Source of the DNA: Engraulis encrasicolus
Lineage: Eukaryota > Chordata > Actinopteri > Clupeiformes > Engraulidae
NCBI RefSeq assembly: GCF_034702125.1
Contig: NC_085869.1
Span: 55,951,341 to 56,015,340 of the forward strand
Direction of reading: 5' to 3'
DNA: 64,000 bases
Shown: positions 23,598 to 39,063 of the stretch, one piece after another
How the letters are laid out: every line of letters starts with the position of its first letter
Position numbering within the stretch: position 1 is the stretch's first letter
Notes under the pieces: model-generated
What the model saw: only the letters and a program-made list of their open reading frames with translations
The model's database searches: none
What the model was told of the DNA's origin: nothing
Program-made: the position numbers and the translations under genes

Positions 23598-24123
23598 TTA
23601 AGTAATGTAGATCTGTTTGTGAACACACACCATTCAGTTGATGATAAGGCCTACTTGTAGCTTCTTTGTACAGGTAGATGTTCTAATCAGCCATATTGTG
23701 CCAAACGAGCAAAAGGAGAAGTAGTGAACGCTTAAAAAAGTCTTTTCTCCAGGTCTTTCTGATTCAGAAAGGACAGACATGGTCAGTAGAGGACCATACA
23801 GGCAGGCCTACATGCTGACTTCGAAATTCCAAGAAGACTGGACAGGAGACGTTTACGTCAGCAGTATTTGTAGAGAATTATGAATACAGTGTATGTAAAT
23901 GCATTTTGTGAAACTGTTCCTTTCTGGTGCCTGTTTTCCTATGAATGTACTCTGCAATGAAAGCGTTGCCTCTTTGGAACTGCAAACCAACTGCAAAATA
24001 ACCAATGTGTTGTGTTGGGTAGGGTGGCAGCAAGCTGCAAAATTTACAGGGGGCGCTGAACTCATACTCGCCTAGGGCAGAAAACGGACAAGGGCTGGCC
24101 CTGCACACGCACACATGCATGCA

Positions 24124-24261
<138 letters not shown>

Positions 24262-24719
24262 TTATGAGATTATGTCAGAAAAAGAGCGATGTGCGTGGGT
24301 ATTTTGTTGTCCACCCTTTTATATCCATTTTATTCAGTGTCTTCAAACCTCTTTATTTCTGTCTCTCCTTACAGTGTTTCCACTTGTCTTTATTCCTATA
24401 TATTCTTTCAGCGTCTTCAAACCTCTTTATTCCTGTCTCTAATTGCAGTGGCTCCACTCATATTTTCCTTCCCTCTATCTCTCCTTTCAGTGTGCCCACT
24501 CCCCTTTTCCCTCTGTCTTTCTCCTGCTGTGACTGTGAACTACATGCTGCTGCCTCTAATGTGCCTCCCAGTCTGCTGTTGCCATTCTGCCCCACTAGAG
24601 AGAGCAAGTAACCATTGCATTACATCCACCAAAGTCTATTACAGTGACCATAATGATCACTGTTAACTGAAGGAGACAACTCCTGTACATCAGAAGGAGT
24701 TCTGACCCCACTGATTTAA

Positions 24720-24965
24720 CTGCTGAAAATTCATATGAAAACCAGAGGGAGCCACTAACCAAACAGATTACACTGAGCCTGTGACGATTCATATCAGCAC
24801 CAGAGAGCACCACTGAGCAACTGCTTCAGCTGAAGTTGTGACCATTTCATATCAACATATCGGAGACTGCTACTAACTAGTGGATACATTGAAGCTGTGA
24901 CCACTCCATTCCACCAGAGAGAACCATTGGCCAAATTAACAATTTCAAATGAATCATTGATCCAC
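24720..24965. repeat. Degenerate ~58-bp tandem repeat
   Basis: Four diverged units share a core like CTGTGACCATTCATATCA...CCAGAGAG.ACCA. It lies 2.2 kb upstream of the IgV gene's first exon. Confidence 0.6.
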
Positions 24966-25998
24966 AACAGAGGGGCCCACACCCAGGCTGAGACTATTCA
25001 TCTCATCTCATTACATTTAGCTGATGTTTTTATCCTCTACAGCCATGGATGGAGGTGTAGGGAGAGGTAACGGTGGGGTTGCCCTTCTCATCTTAAGACC
25101 ACCTCTCTATCCTGTCCAGATAAGGCCACAGCTCTCCTTCATTTAGTACTGAATGTTATGTTTTGAACATCAATTTCTGCTGTCTGTGAGTGAGAAACAT
25201 TTGAATTTCACTTCAAAGAAATTGACAATAACGCTGGCTTTCAGTTTGACTTTGGGCTTAAGAGCCATCTAGTTGTAAACAGTTGAGTTGCAAGAGGGTC
25301 ATATTACTGTTTTTTTTTCATACTGAAATGATAGAGAAAGCACAGATTGCATTAGCTAAATGTAAAAAAAAAACATTTGATATGCTGGGTATTGTATTGT
25401 CCTTCTCTTCTGTGCCAGAGTCAATCTTCCCTCCCTACACTACCACTGTGGAGAATGAATGTAAGGCCTACTGTATACCTATTATGGGTCAATCAATGGC
25501 GGTGAAATCTCCTCAACCCTTTTATTCTTCTGGTAATTTACTTCATTTAAGACATAAACATTATTGTGACCCAACAACAGGTGACAATAAACTAGCTGCA
25601 ACAGTATAGAGTATAGGCATGTATTATAATTGTGTAGCCTCTAAAGTTTACACCAAAGATATGATGAACCTTTTCTTCTTCTTCTTTCTTCTTCTTCTTT
25701 CAGATTACAGTAAAGCATTTTATTTACATTATTGGGACCCAACAACAGTTTGACACATCTGGTGTGTGCAGCCCTAGTAATAGAGCAGCCATCTTAAAAT
25801 AACAGGAGAAACAGATCAGCCATCTTTTTTGAGTCAGCCTTAAATAAATCAATGTGTAAGTGAGCAATCTTGAATTGACCGCATCAAATTCATCAATGCA
25901 TCAACAGCATGTGTGTTTTATCAGAGAGCTCACCTGATCTAAATCCATGTGCATGCGGACGCGTGCTTGCGTGCATGCGTGCGTGCATGCGTGCGTGC

Positions 25999-26047
<49 letters not shown>

Positions 26048-26066
26048 TGTCTGTCTGTCTGTCTGT
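25999..26066. repeat. (GT)n / (CTGT)n compound microsatellite
   Basis: GT dinucleotides pass into CTGT tetranucleotides, with GCGT-rich sequence before them. The surrounding 25000-26600 contains no exon I can support. Confidence 0.9.
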
Positions 26067-26639
26067 GTGCATGCATGAGTTGTATGTGTGAAGACATAAG
26101 TGTGTATCTGTGCTTGCATGTTAGCGTGTGTGGACGTGGCCCTGTGCTTACAGGATTGTTTTTCATTTGATCTGGAGTTGAAGTCTGAATCTGCTCTCTT
26201 CAATATGTTTGTTAAAGGATCAGTCCTTTGTGTGAACATTTTTCTGAAACCCGACCTTAACTCCTGATTGGAACAAGATGAAAGAGTGAGTGTGTGGAAT
26301 GATTGTATCCTTGGTCGAAAGCTATGATGTGTTTGCACTAGGGCGTAACTGTTGCTAAATGTTATTGTTTGATTATGTTTAATGACATTACTGTGACTGA
26401 AAGACAGCGTTACCACGTGTTCACGTGTATGTGTATGTGTGTTTGTATTTGATATGAGGGTGTAACTGTTTCTTAATGTGGTGTGTGAGTGTTATGGATT
26501 TGCTCTTGATGAAAGGCAGACTGGCAGACCACTGTACAGCTACTAAACACTGCAGGTTATTAAGCTGCAATCTTCTTCCCTCTGTACCAGGATATGCCTC
26601 ATTCTGTTGTTGTCGGGACTCTGCACAATACCAACCCAA

Positions 26640-27115
26640 TGAGCATCAACGTTGACTATGGACTCGGATTTAAAACTGGATGTATTTTTTGTTGACAATG
26701 GACGTGGATATGAGAGATTTATATATTTTTTCTTAACGGACATATAAATTTTTTGTCGGTCTGGATGTAATAGTTGATATGCATACTAGTATTGCAGCTA
26801 CCCCACTGAGGACATCACATAGACTATGGATTTGGATATACGTATATTTGATTGGATGTGGAAACAATAGATATTTACTTTATTAATTGCCTATTGGCAT
26901 AGAATAGATTTATATATTTTTATATGTTTTTGTTGACTATGGACATGGATGCAATAGATGATAAGCACAGTAGACCATCCCCCTGCTACCCCACAAGAGG
27001 CATCATATTGACTATGGATGTACTGTACTTCTATACTTGGTTTTATTTTTTGTTGTTGTTGATGACCATGGATGTGGATTAAATTGATAATCACAATAGA
27101 CTTTTCAACACCTCT
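26640..27115. repeat. Degenerate tandem repeats immediately upstream of the IgV gene
   Basis: The phrase GACTATGGATGTGGAT and variants recur about seven times. A second phrase, GCTACCCCAC.GAGG.CATCA, occurs at about 26800 and 26980 with a decayed third copy near 27110. The array runs up to the inferred first exon. Confidence 0.6.
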
Positions 27116-27176
27116 TACTCCACACTGACGTGAGAAGGTAAACTTGGTATTACGTGGACTACTGTACAGGACAAAG
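27110..27176 (+). other. Inferred non-coding first exon of the IgV gene (5' end unknown)
   Basis: ACAAAG is followed by a strong donor GTAAGT at 27177. The paralogous gene has the same arrangement at 43805 (CAAAG/GTAAGT). In the frame that would enter the next exon there is a TGA at about 27131 and no ATG, so it does not add a leader peptide. The 5' limit given is arbitrary. Confidence 0.45.
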
Positions 27177-27352
27177 GTAAGTCACATATCTACCTACTGT
27201 GCACAGTGAATGCACAAAACTATATATTAATACATATGAGATGTGTTTATTTATTGTGTACATAATTTACTATGATTTAGTTTGGGATAATATCCGGACA
27301 TTTTTATTGTGCAGCCCATCATGCATGGCCATGTCATCTGTCTGTTTCAGAA

Positions 27353-30808
<3,456 letters not shown>

Positions 30809-31990
30809 GTGAGATAAACTATTGTATTTCATCATTTACGTTATATTACATTATGTTATTACATCAGTGTGTTTATTTATTATTTATTTATTTTATTTTA
30901 TTTTATTATTCCCTTTCTGTGTTGGCTCAAAATAGATATCATTGCAAACTTGTTACTAGTAGATTTTAGAACTCACAAATGCAATTAAACAGGTGCTGGA
31001 TCAAACATTTTAAACGTAAAGAAAAAAAAGAAAAAAATGCACACACAACATTGCATACACACACCTGACAATGACTGTGAGGTTGAAAAGTTGTGTAAAT
31101 AAATTAATAACTAGAAATGCACTCAGAGAGCGCAGACCTCCGCCAAGGAAGTTCAGGTCCTTTTTAGACACATTAGATAGGCTATGTGTGTCATGATGTG
31201 GTGTCATTTATGTAGATGTAGACCTGTTCAGAAAATTGAACCGTGAAGTTGTAACCAAATTATATCTGTCTCCATTATAATTGCCATGTCCTCTGGTTAG
31301 CTGTGGCCTGCTTAGTTCACCTGTGATTGTGGTAGGCCTATTGGCTGTGATTGTCTGTGATTTGCAAATGCTTATTGAAGCTCACAGGTTGCTATTTGTC
31401 ACATTTTTAACATTTATTTAAAAAAAAACATGATATACAGAATGCCTTTAATACCTTTTAAAATAACCTTTAATTATAAAATAATCTCAAATCCAGACAT
31501 GGTTGTCAAGGATAGCCTACTCCATCCCTCCCAGATCTGCATTTCACAGAGGCTAATAACTTTGATAGTGCAACTATTTATACAACTCTTGTTAGGAGGT
31601 AGCCTAGTTTATTTGCATGTTTCACGGATAAGTTTTGACTCTTTGAGGGCGTCGCTGAGTTCACTGACGCTGTCATTCCATAACCTCAAGCATTGTCAAT
31701 AGGATTTTCTGGTCATTACATACAATTTAATTTGCCTGTTAACAGATGACTTGCTCATGGATCCATTCATTCATCCTATGTTTGTTCACCAACTAGGCCT
31801 AGTTGAAAACTTAACTTCGAGCTTGAAAGACGTGCCCCCTTTCCTTAGTTGCCAACGAGTGACAGAGTGAACTGGCAGTGACAATGTTGCCGGTAATTTC
31901 GTCATCATTTTTTTGAGTCAGAAGATGGAGTACATGGATCAATCAGTGGATGAGCTGTAGACCTATTGAACTACAATATATATATATATA
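30809..31990. other. Intron sequence, no exon identified
   Basis: Bases ~31530-31740 resemble 33460-33479 plus 35617-35760 (TTTCACAGAGG...CAACTATTTA.ACAA.TCTTGTT...GAGGGC.TCGC), an unnamed repeat family with several copies in this intron. Confidence 0.45.
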
Positions 31991-31991
31991 T

Positions 31992-32422
31992 TAGGGGTGG
32001 GCATAGATTAATTTTTTTAATCTAGATTAATCTCACTGTAATTATGAAATTAATCTAGATTAATCTAGATTAATCTATATCAAAATGGCTCATTCAGAAT
32101 AGGCACGATAGCGAAATAATGCCGAAAAAAACCTTGGGGTTTCTTAAGACAGATGGCGCATTAGACCAGAGCTCATCTTTTTTTCCAAAATGCATCTCAT
32201 CTTCAAAAAATGGCCATGTTGATACTTGGAGATGACAAAATCACAAGCAATCACACAGCAATATGTGTGTCCAATATGTTAGGAAGCATTTACAGTCATA
32301 AGATACTGAAATCTCAAAATGAACAGCGCTATAAGTTGTAGAGGCAAATACAGATAAATCTATCAAACATTTACTGTAGGCTATTTAAACAATATTACCT
32401 CAACAATTCAGCATTTCTGATG

Positions 32423-32503
<81 letters not shown>

Positions 32504-33309
32504 TCTGCCACTGACTGTTAAAAGGAGCAGCGGCTCCTTTAAGAGAGGGAGGAGCTCTGCGCGTAGTACAGCAGCCCTCAGCAGAGCCAGGCTACTGGAT
32601 ATGCCTATCTAGAACCTACAGCACTGGCACACGGCGATTTGACAGTTGTTCTCAGAGTTAGAATGCCAGATGAGTTACAACTCGACATGAATTCAGTTTG
32701 CAAAAAAAAAAGTCAAGCGCGACAACCGCGAGGTTTATTACCGTCGGACATGAGAATATCTCACTGAATCGCAAATGTGCGCGATTGCAACACAAACATT
32801 CAGCGAGAGTAGATATTGACAGTTTCAGTTTGACAATCTTCAAAATGCATAGGACTATCACACGGAATGTTTTGCAATTATAGCACAGGCAATATTTCTG
32901 GAAGTTGTTTATGTATTCTATGCAATGCGTGAGGAAATGTAGGCTATGTCGGGCTGGTAGCTACTCACACACAATAATGTCTCTCTATGCTTCACCTCAA
33001 ACAATAACGTCTCTTTAGTCTACCACTTATGAAAAAGCACTCAAACAACAACTACCACGGCAGAGGGATTAATGTTTTCAGCATGCAAACACTTCATATT
33101 TAGTAGGTCTGCTGAAACAACAGGTGGAGAGAGGAGAAGCGACTGGAGCGCAGTCTAAAAGCGTCTGTCAATTAAACGCTATGGTGACGTGCATACCCAA
33201 ACTCTAAACCTATATTTTGAGAATAGATTAACGTGCGATATTTTCTTTATCGCGCGACAAGAGTCTCACATTATCGCAGCACGTTAACGCCGATAACGGC
33301 CCACCACTA
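31992..33309. mobile_element. 1.3-kb non-autonomous DNA element
   Basis: Ends TAGGGGTGGGC and the complement of TAGTGGTGGGCC lie inside a (TA)n tract, which hides any target duplication. The left subterminal region has repeated AATCTAGATT palindromes and the right one GCGATA/TATCGC motifs. It contains a (GA)n run at 32424-32500. No transposase is seen. Confidence 0.65.
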
Positions 33310-33479
33310 ATATATATATATATATAGGCCTATATATTTTAACAGGGTCATGTTTTTTTAGAGATAATTAAAATTGGGATAGAATGAGGTAGGATTTGGA
33401 AAGCTATTGCGGGGAGCGTTGTGCGCGTGTGTCTGATGCTTTTGCTTACGGGGACTTCACGTTTCACAGAGGTAGTAAC

Positions 33480-35609
33480 CAGTGCTTAATTTGTAAATCA
33501 CAAGGTACCGGAACGCAAAACACATATGACATCACAGCGACGATGAGTTGGACAGAGGTCCCGGAACGCACAGAAAAAACTTATTACGCAAACGAATAAA
33601 AACGGGAAAAAAATAGATGCAATTCCCTGCATTTTAACGACATTGAGTCCCATGACAGCTCATATCTATAGGCCTACTTTTGTTTCTTAATACAAGGGAC
33701 GGTTGGCGATCCAATGGCTATTTTAAACAACAGCCATAGCCTATTAAATGCTGTAATGACAACAACAAATATTTTTTGTTTGATCGCTAACTTTATGCTT
33801 AGTAGTTTCGTGCAGTGCATGGAAATTATGCTTTCCCCATGAGGTGAAAAGAAACCGAAGCGGTTTTCTACTAGTCTACCTATTGAAAGGACAGTGCATG
33901 GCTGTCCAATTCTTATCCTTTCTCGTATTCACACAACGTTGGCATAGGCCTATTAAACGTTAAATCCACGCTTTGTTGGCGACTTTGTTGCATATAATTT
34001 GGCTAATCCGCATGTGCTGTTGCGATATGCCACTTCACTGTTTCAACGGCTCGCGCACTGATGGTAAGCGAGCTGCGATTTTCAGGGCTCGCGCACTGAT
34101 GGTAAGCGAGCGGCGATTTTCCCGGTAGACTTGGCTTTTCACACTGACTGTCTGCTCGCGCTACGGTCCGGTTGGAAATCCATCCGACCAATGTTTTATT
34201 TGGAGCGTGTAGGCCCTATTTGAATGAAATAGGCCTATCACCTTGTCTTTGCTGTTTTCGTGCTCAACTTGACTTGTAAGCAACTGTCTGGTCTTGGGAG
34301 AGAAGGAAACGCGCGCACACATGCTGAGCGCTCGCCAGCCGAGGAAGATCTCATCCTGTCACCCAGGCTGTCTTTTTCGCTAGGCTACATGACTGATCAA
34401 TGCACCAAACGCAGCCCAGGTGCCACTAGTAGGCTATGTCCAAAACCTTGTGTGCCGACCAAAATTTGATGAAAACTTTTAAACAATGTTTGGCACAGCC
34501 AGGCTTTCCATCTCATCCGCGCATATGAACAAACAACGAGAGAGGGGCAACTTCACGTAGCCTACATTTAGTCAGTAGGGAGTAGGCCCTATAGTAGGGA
34601 TGGAAATGTAGCCTAGTAGATCTATAGTTATGATTCTTAATGTATGGGACAAGCAGTAGGCTACCAATTGCGCTTCCCCCACCAAAATAGCCACGCAAAC
34701 GCTGGACTTCTCCTACTGCAATAAAAGTGGGGAGGTCGCGACTTTCGTCTTGAATGTTGCTAAATTTTAACTTGGCCTCCTCCATGCTTGCAGACCCCAA
34801 AAGTCCCCAAAAGCACTTCAGAATCCTCTCCCTTTCACTCAAACAAACACACTCTCTTACACTAGTTTTGTGAGATGGCTTTGTTTTCCATTGGAAATCC
34901 AATATGTCGAATAATTAACTTACATCCCCGTGCGTCGCGACGATAAAATATGTCGATAGTTTTTTTTCAGTCGGTGCGCGTTGCCTTCAGCTCTACCATA
35001 TTGTAACGGTGCAGCCGACTGTAGGCTATTTTTAAGTTTTAAAGGTGAGTTGGGCGTCAGGCAGCAATACGACTGCCTTTGGTTTAGCCTTGTTACCTTT
35101 CCAAATATGAATTTAAAAAACACTGACCAACACATAAGAAATAACTTAGATCAACACAACGAACATCTTTTCTCATTTTTTAAGTAGGCTAGTGCACTTT
35201 TGCAAACCCTTGTTTGCAGACTTGCGCGCTCGGTCTCAATTTGGAACAGCGCACATCAGTGTCTGGCTTTAGCATTCAGAAATGATGGTCTTCTCTGCGC
35301 GCACACTTCATGGTTCCTTCTCGCTTGCTCACTCGGCTTGTGGTTGTTGTGATCCTGACAGTCTCAACCCCTAGGCCTATAGGCTGCTCAGTGAGATGGG
35401 AAATGTAGCGAACATGGGATAATGCTGCACTCTCACTCCTGAGGAGGCAGAGATAGTCCGTTACAATATAGTAGCCTCTCTGTATTTTTTTTTTAAATTC
35501 ATTCACGAGAGGTTCCGGATCAGCCATAATAAGTCCCGGAACACAGGGGGGTCAAAATTACGAGGTGGGGGATCCTGTTCCGGCATGATCCGGCTCAAAT
35601 TAAGCACTG
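33480..35609. mobile_element. Non-autonomous hAT element, 2,130 bp
   Basis: Perfect terminal inverted repeats CAGTGCTTAATTTG are flanked by an exact 8-bp duplication GTAGTAAC (33472-33479, 35610-35617), the hAT hallmark. Internally, CTCGCGCACTGATGGTAAGCG is repeated at ~34050 and ~34088. No transposase frame is present. Confidence 0.9.
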
Positions 35610-35879
35610 GTAGTAACTCTTTGAATAGTCCAACTATTTACAATTCTTGTTCGTATTTCACTGCTACGTTTTGGCTCGTTGAGGGCATCGCCGGATTCAC
35701 CTGCTTGACGTGCTTTCTTTCATTCAATAACCAAATTGACAGAATATTCTCAATAGCCTACTATTGAAGAGGCATGCCCTGCTCCCTATTCCCTTAGGTA
35801 GGCCTATATTGAAAATCACTGTTCGCCGTTATGAAAGTCTTCACCGTTCGTTCCGTTCGTTATGAAATAAAGTTCAGCG

Positions 35880-37300
35880 CTTGTTGAATACATCAGGTGA
35901 TGCCACTTGCAGCCGCTCCCTAAGCGACTGTGGCTTTTGGCCTGGAGCCGATATCGTCAGACGGTGCCCAGCCGTCTTGGGGTGTTTCGACCCTTAACCG
36001 TAACACCCTCCAGCTGGCGGGTCAGCAGTGGTGGCCAGGTCACTGCTCATCGGCTCCAGGCCTCCAGCCCTCCTCCTCCCTCTTAAACCACAGCCAACAA
36101 GAGGCTCGTTCTGCTGCCTCCCCTATCCTGCGCACTGCTGCCTTACGCTCTCTGCCTACCACGCCGAGTGTAGTGAGCGCCGACCATACTGACTGTGCCG
36201 GGAACCCTCTACACCCCACCTCGATTGGAAACAACCAAGCTTGCCAGCCTTTCTCCCTGCACTCCATTATGAGGTCTTGATATTTCAGTCTCTTCCTCTC
36301 GTGGGCCTCATCGCAGCCTTCCTCCCATGGCACTGTTAGTTCCACGAGGACAATCTTCTTGGCCTGCTCTGCCCAGATGACTATATCAGGCCTCAAGGTG
36401 GTTTGGACAACAGGGGGGAACATGAGCTTCCTTCCCAGGTCAGCTGACATTTCCCATCCTTGTGCCCCTTGGAGGATGTTGCTAGCTGGTCCTAGCTCTC
36501 TTCACAGAGGATGTCCGCTCTCCTGCCCTGATGAACTGTACTGCTGGTACCTGTGGCTTGGGAGGTTGCGGTCTTCTCCTGGCCTGCTCTAGGATGTCTG
36601 CGATCACGCGGAGCACCTGGTCGTTTCTCCACCTGTATCTCCCCTGGGCCAGAGCTGTCTGACACCCTGCTAGGATGTGGGACAGGGTCCCCTTTCTCCC
36701 ACACAGCCTGCAGAGCGGGTCTTCCCTCATGCCCCACCTTGCCAAGTTCACTGGTGATGGCAGTACGTCATACACAGACCTCAAGAGAAAGCTTACACGG
36801 AATAGCTCCAGCCTCCAGAGTTCAGACCACGTGACCCTCCTGTTTGGGAGGTCCCATCTGGTCCAAGTACCCTGGGTGGCTAGTTAGACAGCCTTTGCCT
36901 TCCGTGCTTCCTCCTCCTGGTAACGCACTTCGGCTTGCACCATCTCCCTCCTCTGCTGCACAGTTGCCTTCTTCCACTGTATAAAGTGTGATGTTCCCAG
37001 TCCCTGGCGGCCAGTGCAAACGTTGCCGACGATGTCCCTCATCTTCAAAGAGCTTTCAGCTTGCCTGACCGCAGCGTCTGCCAGCCACTTGCGGCCAGTT
37101 CTTGTGGTGACTCCGGCTTTGCTGACACGTTCATCTTTAGAGTCCCTTAGCATCAAGGTCACCCTGCACTTGGCCACCTTGAACTCCTCTACCACAGAGG
37201 AAAATGGAAGTTGCAGCTGTCCTGACCGGATGTAGAGTCCCACTGCTGTGAAGCTGGGAGGGATGCCGAGCCACCGCCTTAGCGTATTATGCTGGAATGT
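35880..37300 (-). mobile_element. 5'-truncated R4/R2-type LINE (restriction-like endonuclease type)
   Basis: On the minus strand the 37243-36884 frame encodes an RT-thumb-like helical segment. After a stop comes WGMREDPLCRLCGRKGTLSH, a CCHC finger (LCRLCG...H...C). After a frameshift, 36450-36040 gives RPDIVIWAEQAKK and VLVELTVPWEE, the PD-(D/E)xK-type endonuclease core of R2/R4/Rex6-type LINEs. Flanks carry similar CTTCACCGTTCGTTC...AGTTCAGC sequences (about 35838 and 37352), which may be a long target duplication or host repeats. Confidence 0.75.
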
Positions 37301-37419
37301 TTTGTGTTGCTGGCGATATGCTATGCCTTCAGTGCGCTGTTATGAATCTCTTCACCGTTCGTTCGTTATGCAATTAAGTTCAGCATAATGTTTTGTCGTA
37401 CTGATGGATATGCTATGGC

Positions 37420-37685
37420 TTCAGTGCACTGTGAAGCAGCAAATCACCACGGACTATACAGTAGTTGCAATTCGCGTGCACCTTTCCCTAAGCATTTACG
37501 AATGTTTTGTGACAGCATTGTGAACTTCAACAACCTGCAATGGTGCTTGTTGAAAGAGCCGTAGGCTATGCCAAATACTTTTCTCACATGGGCTAGTTGA
37601 TAGTGGTTGGTGTAGGCGCTCTCGGCAAAGACAGTTAGTCCCTTGGGCCGGTCTCACGAACTTGGAGGAAATAGATGGGATGTGC

Positions 37686-37754
<69 letters not shown>

Positions 37755-38070
37755 TATTCTTGCCGCGTCGCGTTTCACAGAGGCTGCTTCAGTGCGCTGT
37801 GAAGCAGCAATTAAATCACAACGGATATAACACTGGTTGCAATTTGCACGCAGCAAATTACCACGGACTATGTGGCAGTCTAAATACAATCCCTTCAGAA
37901 TTGTCCAATTCACCCTCGCGCACCCCGTGGCTGTATGCCAAATACGTGCGCTGTGGGCTCACGTGGGCTAGGCTTTGATAGTGGTTGGTGTAAGCGCTGT
38001 CGCGGCAAAGACAGTCCCTTGAGAATTGTCCAATTCACCTCGCACACCCAGTGGCAGTCCGGGAAGGTGC
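37420..38070. repeat. Imperfect repeated host sequence with (GT)n at 37688-37754
   Basis: 'cttcagtgc.ctgtgaagcagcaa' occurs near 37430 and 37786. 'tgatagtggttggtgta.gcgct' occurs near 37600 and 37977. The spacing of ~360-375 bp indicates an old tandem duplication. Confidence 0.65.
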
Positions 38071-38727
38071 CAGGACACCTGTGACATAGTTTGAGACCAG
38101 TGCTGATTTCACCTCGTGCATCTTGTTGCTAATGACACTCTGACAGGTGCAGCAGGACGTTTTATAGCACAATAATCAAACATTTAGTTTTTATTCAGAA
38201 ACTAATCAGGCACGGTCAGAACAAACATAGGATACATAGGCCTACTAGAAAATGTATGCAATATTATATGCCACATTAGATCTGCTGGATAAAACTTTAT
38301 TTCATGGAAATAGTCCATAAAGCTCGTTATTAAATAGTGGGTTTTAGGCTAGTGCTTCGTTGAAAATGCTGTTGTGGTAAGCAAGCAGGTAGCCTAAATA
38401 AATGTTTATTTCTGCTATACTGTAAATGCGTGTTGTTTCATGGACCAGAGCAGCCTGTGCATGTGTAATGGGGTATGCATGGGGTAATAAAAATAACTTT
38501 TCGTAGGGCATCTTGCGGCCATTATGAAACTGATGTGGTAGACCTTCGCATCAGATCGAGACGAGCTGCCTTTTCCTCAGACGAAGACGCAAAGAGTCCT
38601 GACAAATCTTCAGTATTCGAGGCGTTGGGTGTGAGAACGTGCCACCTGCCAGCTGCTAGTGTTCTAACAAAAGAGGACTCAGGCCCATTGTGTGTACGTG
38701 TACACTACAGTATATTTGGACTCTAAC

Positions 38728-38728
<1 letters not shown>

Positions 38729-38794
<66 letters not shown>

Positions 38795-38810
38795 GCGTGT
38801 GTGTGTGTGG
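38729..38810. repeat. (GT)n microsatellite
   Basis: About 30 GT units with GCGT interruptions at the right end. Confidence 0.95.
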
Positions 38811-38996
38811 TTCTGATGCACAGATGTAGGTCTTCCACACAGGAGAAGACGATGGAGCAGAGATAAGCCTCCATGCAGTGAGTCATCTGTTGCCTAAATG
38901 TTATCCGTGTGTGAACTGTATGTGCGTATTTAAAATTCCCACAGCATCAGATAACATGAAATAGCATTACTGCTTGCATGACGGAATTTGGAGCTC

Positions 38997-38998
<2 letters not shown>

Positions 38999-39060
<62 letters not shown>
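38999..39060. repeat. (GT)n forming the tract before the GIMAP-exon acceptor
   Basis: About 29 GT repeats run into GTTTGCAG, so the microsatellite occupies the polypyrimidine/branch region of the acceptor at 39063. Confidence 0.95.
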
Positions 39061-39061
<1 letters not shown>

Positions 39062-39063
39062 AG

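Noticed and set aside
35930..36280. Plus-strand frames across 35.9-37.2 kb
   Set aside because: The minus strand carries the LINE zinc finger and endonuclease motifs; the plus frames are shadows.
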